A stretch of DNA of 6,148 nucleotides from Burkholderiales bacterium (lineage in GTDB: Bacteria > Pseudomonadota > Gammaproteobacteria > Burkholderiales > CAIKXV01). The notes under the pieces were generated by a model. The model had not been told where the DNA came from. It saw only the letters and a list, made by a program, of their open reading frames with translations, and did not search any database. Positions 1 through 3,667 of this stretch are shown piece after piece (position 1 is the first letter of the stretch; each line of letters begins with the position of its first letter). The stretch covers positions 1 through 6,148 of the forward strand of contig JAIENF010000580.1 in assembly GCA_019751575.1 (NCBI GenBank). The letters are read 5' to 3'. A program made the position numbers and the translations under genes.

Positions 1-780
1 GTCGACCTCGTCGGGGTGGTGCATCCGGCTCCATGGCTCGGGCGCGTCGAACGGATGGTGCGGGTCGGGGAACGAGGCCCAGCAGACGAACGGCTTCGAC
101 TTGTTCTCGCGCATGAACTCGATCGTGCGGTCGCCGACCCAGGTCGAGTTGTGGAAGGCGGGCGGCAGCGCGGAATGCCAGGTCTGCGCGGCGCCGACGT
201 CCGGCGCGAGGTGGGTCTCGTACAGCGCGTTCTTCCAGTCGCCGAGGCCGTCCCCGTGGTACCAGCGCTCGTAGGCCATCCCGCCGGGCGGCTTCTGCGG
301 CAGGGTGCGGTTGTGGCCCTCGACCACCAGCTCGACATGCTCGAAGCCCATGTATGGGCCGGCCCAGCCGGGCGGGTAGTCCTTCATGCTGAATTCGCAT
401 TCGGGCGTGCCGGTCGGCTCGAAGGTGTGCTTGGTCGAGAAGTGCGCCTTGCCGATGAAGCCGGTGGCGTAGCCGGCCTGCGCGAAGCGGCCGCCGAAGC
501 CGGCGGTGCCTGTCGCAGGATGCAGGTCGACGCCGTTGTCCCAGACCCGGTGGTTCATGGGCAGCAGGCCGGTGAGGATCGACGCCCGCGAGGGCTGGCA
601 GACATTGCTCGGCGTGATGCAGGCCGAGAAGCGGGTGCCCTGGCGCGCGAGCAGGTCGAGGTGCGGGGTCTTCACCTGGCGGCCCTCGAAGCCGAAGCAG
701 TCGCCGCGCTGCTGGTCTGAGGTGATGAACAGAACGTTCAGCGGACGTGCGGGCGTGTCGCCCGGCGGGTTGGTGGCCAT
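1..780 (-). CDS. Sulfatase-superfamily hydrolase (N-terminal 260 residues; runs off left edge)
   Basis: Reading from the ATG at 780-778 gives 260 codons with no stop before the window edge, so the C-terminal half is missing. The family hydrolyses sulfate esters, or in some branches phosphonate or phosphate monoesters, using a formylglycine made from an active-site Cys or Ser. Visible motifs: an N-terminal strand with a metal-ligand Asp (FITSDQQRGD, D22); the CxPSR signature CQPSRASILTG with C61 as the formylglycine candidate and R65; the second signature GYATGFIGKAHF with K111 and H113; and a downstream FPDPHHPFDAPEPW block (about residues 237-250). No signal peptide is evident, so it is probably cytoplasmic. 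The C61 form needs a maturase, which is not in the window. It starts 22 bases after the aminotransferase stop on the same strand, suggesting co-transcription. The Shine-Dalgarno is weak. The family call is firm; sulfatase versus phosphonate monoester hydrolase activity is open, because the C-terminal metal ligands are not visible. Confidence 0.93.
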   Translation of the reverse strand, partial: MATNPPGDTPARPLNVLFITSDQQRGDCFGFEGRQVKTPHLDLLARQGTRFSACITPSNVCQPSRASILTGLLPMNHRVWDNGVDLHPATGTAGFGGRFAQAGYATGFIGKAHFSTKHTFEPTGTPECEFSMKDYPPGWAGPYMGFEHVELVVEGHNRTLPQKPPGGMAYERWYHGDGLGDWKNALYETHLAPDVGAAQTWHSALPPAFHNSTWVGDRTIEFMRENKSKPFVCWASFPDPHHPFDAPEPWSRMHHPDEVD

Positions 781-802
781 CGGAGGGCTTTCGAGCGCAG
801 GC

Positions 803-2017
803 TCAGGTGCGGGTGACGAAGGTGCCGGCAGGCGCCGCCTTGTGGGCTTCGGCGAGGTAGTCCATGGCCGCGGTGACGCCGCCCTTTTCGTGCGGGACGC
901 CGGCGAGTTCGAGCCCCATGCCGACGCCGGCCAGCGTACCGACCAGCGTGAGGTCGTTGAAGTCGCCGAGGTGCCCGATGCGGAACACCTTGCCGGCAAC
1001 CTTGCCGAGGCCGCTGCCGAGGGACATGTCGAAGTGTTCCAGCACGACCTTGCGGAACGCCGCCTCGTCGTGCCCATCGGGCATGCGCACCGCAGTGAGC
1101 ACGGGCGAATACTCGTCCTGGTTCAGGCACTGGATCTCGAGGCCCCAGGCGCGCACGGCGCGGCGGGTGGCTTCGGCATGCCGCTGGTGACGGGCGAACA
1201 CGTTCTCCAGCCCCTCTTCATGCAGCATCGCGATCGCTTCGCGCAGCCCGTACATCAGGTTGGTCGACGGCGTGTAGGGGAAGAAGCCGTTGCGGTTCGG
1301 CCCGAGCATCTCCTGCCAGCTCCAGAACGACTTCGGCAGCTTCGAGGACTTGGCCGCTTCCAGCGCCTTCGGCGACACCGCGTTGAACGACAGTCCGGGC
1401 GTCATCATCATGCCCTTCTGCGAACCGGCGACGGTGACATCGGCCCCCCATTCGTCGTGGCGGTAGTCGATCGACCCCAGGCCCGAGATGGTGTCCACCA
1501 TCAGCAGTGCCGGGTGGCCGGCGCGGTCGATCGCCTTGCGCACCGTGTCGATGCGCGTGGTGACGCCCGTGGAGGTTTCGTTGTGCACGACGCAGACCGC
1601 CTTGATCTCGTGCTTCCGGTCCGACGCGAGGCGCGCCTCGATCGCCGCGGGGTCGGCACCGCGCCGCCAGGAATCGTCGCCCACCGCCAGGAACTCGGGG
1701 ACCAGCCCGAGCCGTTCGGCCATGCCCTTCCAGAGCGACGCGAACTGGCCGGTTTCGTACATCAGCACCTTGTCCCCGGCCGACAGCGTGTTCACCAGCG
1801 CCGCCTCCCATGCGCCCGTGCCCGAGGCCGGGAACATGATCACCGGATGCTCGGTACGGAAGATGGTCTTGAGCCCGGCCAGCACCTCCAGCCCCAGCTG
1901 CTGGAACTCCGGCCCCCGATGGTCGATCGTCGGCCGGTCGATCGCACGCAGGACCCGGTCCGGCACGTTCGAAGGACCCGGGATCTGCAGGAAATGGCGG
2001 CCGGCGGGGGTGGGCAT
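803..2017 (-). CDS. Class V PLP aminotransferase, serine-glyoxylate aminotransferase-like
   Basis: This 404-residue protein has the usual length for serine-glyoxylate/alanine-glyoxylate aminotransferases, which convert glyoxylate plus an amino donor (typically L-serine) to glycine and a 2-oxoacid (hydroxypyruvate) with pyridoxal phosphate. Visible features: the N-terminal substrate-loop region IPGPSNVPDRVLRAID (about residues 12-27); the cofactor-phosphate loop FPASGTGAWEAA (62-73); HNETSTGV (145-152); the Asp that contacts the PLP ring nitrogen in MVDTISGLGS (D175); the Schiff-base lysine in AGSQKGMMM (K201); and a C-terminal RIGHLGDFN with R346 as the expected carboxylate-binding arginine. 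I chose the ATG at 2017 because AGGAG lies 6 bases upstream and homologues begin at this point. An in-frame ATG at 2098 would put the predicted promoter inside the gene. It is the first gene of the leftward operon. PhnW-type or ureidoglycine-glyoxylate activity is a less likely alternative. Confidence 0.92.
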   Translation of the reverse strand: MPTPAGRHFLQIPGPSNVPDRVLRAIDRPTIDHRGPEFQQLGLEVLAGLKTIFRTEHPVIMFPASGTGAWEAALVNTLSAGDKVLMYETGQFASLWKGMAERLGLVPEFLAVGDDSWRRGADPAAIEARLASDRKHEIKAVCVVHNETSTGVTTRIDTVRKAIDRAGHPALLMVDTISGLGSIDYRHDEWGADVTVAGSQKGMMMTPGLSFNAVSPKALEAAKSSKLPKSFWSWQEMLGPNRNGFFPYTPSTNLMYGLREAIAMLHEEGLENVFARHQRHAEATRRAVRAWGLEIQCLNQDEYSPVLTAVRMPDGHDEAAFRKVVLEHFDMSLGSGLGKVAGKVFRIGHLGDFNDLTLVGTLAGVGMGLELAGVPHEKGGVTAAMDYLAEAHKAAPAGTFVTRT

Positions 2018-2028
2018 CAGGGTCTCCT
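2018..2028 (-). promoter_or_regulatory. Ribosome binding site of the aminotransferase gene
   Basis: On the minus strand AGGAG (2028-2024) stands 6 bases before the ATG at 2017. This is near-consensus and well spaced, and it decides the start over the upstream in-frame ATG codons at 2098 and 2065. Confidence 0.8.
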
Positions 2029-2054
2029 GGAACGTACTGCGAGAGGGGATCCAG

Positions 2055-2083
2055 ACATTAGGCATGATTGTATGCAAAGTCAA
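2055..2083 (-). promoter_or_regulatory. Candidate sigma-70 promoter for the aminotransferase-sulfatase operon
   Basis: On the minus strand TTGACT (2083-2078) matches 5 of 6 bases of the -35 consensus. It is followed after exactly 17 bases by TAATGT (2060-2055), a weaker -10 that matches 3 of 6. Transcription would start near 2048, giving a leader of about 30 bases to the ATG at 2017. The near-palindrome TTGCATACAA fills the spacer directly after the -35 box, the classic place for a repressor site. An alternative -10, TACAAT (2072-2067), matches 5 of 6 but has no acceptable -35 partner. The start site has not been mapped, so this is a prediction. Confidence 0.5.
2066..2079 (+). promoter_or_regulatory. 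Putative GntR operator, left copy
   Basis: GATTGTATGCAAAG contains the near-palindrome TTGTATGCAA (2068-2077, one mismatch from perfect). It matches the inverted copy at 2246-2233 in 12 of 14 bases. FadR-subfamily GntR regulators generally bind short palindromes with GT and AC half-sites, which this resembles. Its position between the -35 and -10 of the aminotransferase promoter suggests repression. The assignment to the neighbouring regulator is inference. Confidence 0.5.
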
Positions 2084-2095
2084 CCAATAGGGTTC

Positions 2096-2118
2096 CAATT
2101 GGGGTCAGACCCCGATTG
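2096..2118. repeat. Imperfect inverted repeat, left end of the element
   Basis: The arms CAATTGGGGTC (2096-2106) and GACCCCGATTG (2108-2118) flank a central A at 2107. There is one mismatch, T2100 opposite G2114. The core GGGGTCAGACCCC is perfect. Confidence 0.75.
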
Positions 2119-2179
2119 CGCGCAGCCTGCCAGGCCTCGCCTTCGGCTGCTGTCAGCGCGTGATCCTCGCAGGCGAGCT

Positions 2180-2208
2180 GGATAAATGGGGTCTGACCCC
2201 ATTTATCC
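2180..2208. repeat. Perfect 14+1+14 inverted repeat, right end of the element
   Basis: GGATAAATGGGGTC (2180-2193) and GACCCCATTTATCC (2195-2208) are exact reverse complements around a single T at 2194. A repeat this long and exact in a short intergenic region will not be chance. It lacks a T-tract and does not follow any gene's 3' end, so a terminator is unlikely. Confidence 0.85.
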
Positions 2209-2223
2209 GACCCCATTTATCCG
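2195..2223 (+). repeat. Tandem direct repeat of the palindrome's right arm
   Basis: GACCCCATTTATCCG occurs at 2195-2209 and again at 2209-2223, sharing one G, so the period is 14 bases. The second copy has no partner arm and looks like a duplicated end of the palindrome. Confidence 0.8.
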
Positions 2224-2225
2224 TT

Positions 2226-2246
2226 GATTGCATTTTGCATGCAATC
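2226..2246. promoter_or_regulatory. Putative GntR operator, right copy, with a larger inverted repeat
   Basis: TTGCATGCAA (2235-2244) is a perfect 10-base palindrome. Read on the minus strand, 2246-2233 gives GATTGCATGCAAAA, matching the left copy in 12 of 14 bases. It also forms one side of the wider inverted repeat GATTGCA-N7-TGCAATC (2226-2246). Its centre is about 24 bases before the regulator ATG, and 167 bases from the centre of the left copy. This placement fits autoregulation by the GntR protein; binding is inferred. Confidence 0.5.
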
Positions 2247-2256
2247 GGGCTAGGTT
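2228..2256 (+). promoter_or_regulatory. Weak candidate promoter for the regulator operon
   Basis: TTGCAT (2228-2233) is followed after 17 bases by TAGGTT (2251-2256). Each matches only 3 of 6 consensus bases. The palindrome TTGCATGCAA lies in the spacer, as in the divergent promoter. If correct, transcription would begin almost at the ATG at 2264, giving a leaderless or nearly leaderless message, which agrees with the poor Shine-Dalgarno there. Treat as tentative. Confidence 0.22.
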
Positions 2257-2263
2257 CTGGGGC

Positions 2264-2950
2264 ATGGATACCGCCCCTCTGCCCGTCGAGCGTCGCCTGC
2301 TGCATGTGGCCGGCATCGATCGGCTGCGCGACATGATCATCCAGGGCGAACTTGCGCCCGGCATGAAGCTGAACGAGCGGGTGCTGGCCGAGCGACTGGG
2401 CATTTCGCGCACGCCCCTGCGCGAGGCGATCAAGTTCCTCGCGTCGGAAGGGCTGGTGGAACTGCAGCCCAATCGCGGCGCGTTCGTCGCGTTGATCGAC
2501 GCGCCCCGGGTTCGGGAAGTGTTCCTGGTGCTCGGTGCGCTGGAGGCGCTCGCCGGTGAACTGGTCTGCGCGCAGGCGACCGATGCGCAGGTGGCCGAGG
2601 TCCGCGCGCTGCATTACCAGATGGTGCTGCACCAGGTGCGCGGCGACCTCGCCGCGTACTTCCGCTGCAACCAGGACATCCATGCACGGCTGGTCGAATT
2701 CACCGGCAACGCGACCCTGGTGCAGTCCTGGCGCGCGCTCAACGCGAAGGTGCAGCGGGTGCGCTACATGGCCAACCTGTCCGGCGAGCGCTGGCAGCAG
2801 GCGGTGCGCGAACACGAAGCGATGCTCGAGGCCCTTGGTGCGCGCGACGGCGCGCGCCTGGGGTCGATCCTGCGCGACCACCTCGCGCACAAGCTGGTGA
2901 TGGTGCTCGATGCGCTGGACGCCCAGCAGGCCAAACCGGAGGCTCGCTGA
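2264..2950 (+). CDS. GntR-family transcriptional regulator, FadR subfamily with FCD domain
   Basis: The 228-residue protein is typical in length for the FadR subfamily. Residues about 18-76 form the winged helix-turn-helix, including LNERVLAERLGISRTPLREAIKFLASEGLV (about 36-65) and the wing LQPNRGAFVA. Residues about 80-218 form the all-helical FCD effector domain. H140 (NQDIH), H184 (REHEAM) and H206 (RDHLAH) match the three histidines that usually hold a metal in this domain, and N136 stands where an Asp or Asn is usual. Such regulators normally bind organic acids and repress an adjacent catabolic operon. I chose the ATG at 2264; a TTG at 2228 would extend the protein through the operator palindrome. 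The Shine-Dalgarno is weak (TAGG at 2251-2254). It is divergent from the aminotransferase operon and leads the rightward operon, so it probably controls both. The effector is unknown. Confidence 0.93.
   Translation: MDTAPLPVERRLLHVAGIDRLRDMIIQGELAPGMKLNERVLAERLGISRTPLREAIKFLASEGLVELQPNRGAFVALIDAPRVREVFLVLGALEALAGELVCAQATDAQVAEVRALHYQMVLHQVRGDLAAYFRCNQDIHARLVEFTGNATLVQSWRALNAKVQRVRYMANLSGERWQQAVREHEAMLEALGARDGARLGSILRDHLAHKLVMVLDALDAQQAKPEAR
2938..2942 (+). promoter_or_regulatory. Ribosome binding site of the DsbA-family gene
   Basis: GGAGG lies inside the last codons of the regulator gene, 8 bases before the ATG at 2951. It supports that start over the in-frame ATG at 2972, although the latter also has GGAG 9 bases upstream (2959-2962). 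Confidence 0.7.
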
Positions 2951-3646
2951 ATGGATACGGAGACCGATGCGATGGAAGCACTGACGATCGAAGTGGTATC
3001 GGACGTCGTCTGTCCGTGGTGCTATATCGGCAAGCGCCGGCTGGAAGCGGCCCTCGATCTGTACGCGAAGGCGAAGCCCGACGCGCCGGCGCCCAAGGTG
3101 AGCTTCCACCCGTTCCAGCTCAACCCCGACCTTCCCCCCGAGGGGATGCTGCGTGCCGACTATGTCGCGCGCAAATGGGGCGGCCGCTCCAGCGCGGAGG
3201 TCTACGCCCGTGTATCCGGCGTCGGCCAGGGCGTGGGCATCGACTTCGAGTTCGATCGCATCGTGCGCCAGCCGAACACGAAGCCGGCGCATGCGTTGAT
3301 CACGCTGGCCGCGGAGCATGGCGTGCAGCCTGCGGTGAAGGAAGCGATGATGCGCGCCTACTTCATCGACGGCCGAGACCTCACCGATATCGATACGCTG
3401 GTCGAAGTCGCCCAACGCGCCGGCCTCGATCCGAAGCGGGCACGCGAGCATCTCGCCGACCCGGACGCCCTGCGTGCGATCGACGCGGCCGACCTCGAGG
3501 CGCGGCGCATCGGCGTCGAGGGCGTGCCGTTCTTCATCTTCAACCACCGTTATGCGGTGTCCGGCGCCCAGGAAGCGCAGACCCTGCTCGACGCGATGAT
3601 CGCCAGCGAAGCCCCGGCGGACGAACCGCCTGCGCAACCTGCCTGA
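2951..3646 (+). CDS. DsbA-family thiol oxidoreductase, FrnE-like
   Basis: This 231-residue protein has a thioredoxin fold with a helical insertion, as in the FrnE branch of the DsbA family. The N-terminal strand IEVVSDVVCPWCYIGKRRLE carries the redox motif CPWC (C21, C24). FHPFQLNPDLP (about 52-62) is typical of FrnE-like proteins. The cis-proline loop GVEGVPFFIF has P193. There is no signal peptide, so it acts in the cytoplasm, unlike classical periplasmic DsbA. Members are linked to disulfide isomerase-type activity, polyketide biosynthesis or oxidative-stress tolerance, and for most the substrate is unknown. The ATG directly follows the regulator's TGA (2948-2950), so translation is probably coupled. 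Together with the 21-base gap to the Fe-S flavoprotein gene, this suggests a shared operon and perhaps a role in thiol or cluster maintenance of that cysteine-rich enzyme (inference). A start at 2972 would shorten it by 7 residues. Confidence 0.93.
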   Translation: MDTETDAMEALTIEVVSDVVCPWCYIGKRRLEAALDLYAKAKPDAPAPKVSFHPFQLNPDLPPEGMLRADYVARKWGGRSSAEVYARVSGVGQGVGIDFEFDRIVRQPNTKPAHALITLAAEHGVQPAVKEAMMRAYFIDGRDLTDIDTLVEVAQRAGLDPKRAREHLADPDALRAIDAADLEARRIGVEGVPFFIFNHRYAVSGAQEAQTLLDAMIASEAPADEPPAQPA

Positions 3647-3667
3647 ACACGATAACGACACGCGAAC

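Larger units (their letters stand above)
2096..2223. repeat. Composite palindromic intergenic element (REP/BIME- or MITE-like)
   Basis: A 128-base block is built from two GGGGTC-N-GACCCC palindromes, at 2101-2113 and 2188-2200, which are exact reverse complements of each other, plus an extra half copy at 2209-2223. The inner 66 bases can also fold: GCGC and GCAGCC (2118-2121, 2122-2127) pair with GGCTGC and GCGC (2145-2150, 2156-2159) around a 5-base bulge, and CTCGC/GCGAG (2166-2170, 2173-2177) is a further small inverted repeat. Paired inverted palindromes in a divergent intergenic region fit a REP/BIME or small non-autonomous mobile element. I recall similar GGGGTCAGACCCC motifs near REP-associated (Y1-type) transposase genes, but no transposase is present here and I could not check this. 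Confidence 0.6.

Noticed and set aside
2018..2098. N-terminal extension of the aminotransferase to the in-frame ATG at 2098 (27 more residues).
   Set aside because: It would place the predicted promoter and operator inside the gene, and the ATG at 2017 has a strong AGGAG and fits the family's N terminus.
506..2185. A 559-codon open frame on the plus strand, opposite the aminotransferase and part of the sulfatase.
   Set aside because: The minus-strand products are unmistakable family members with intact catalytic motifs; this frame is low-complexity and matches nothing I recognise.
2180..2208. The perfect hairpin as a rho-independent terminator.
   Set aside because: There is no T-tract on either strand, and it lies between two divergent gene starts, so nothing ends there.
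2180..2223. Short repeats considered as a CRISPR-like array.
   Set aside because: The repeats are 14-15 bases, partly inverted, with no spacers between the direct copies and no cas genes.
2228..2263. N-terminal extension of the GntR regulator from the TTG at 2228.
   Set aside because: The added residues are translated from the operator palindrome, do not resemble a regulator N terminus, and start with a rarer codon than the ATG at 2264.
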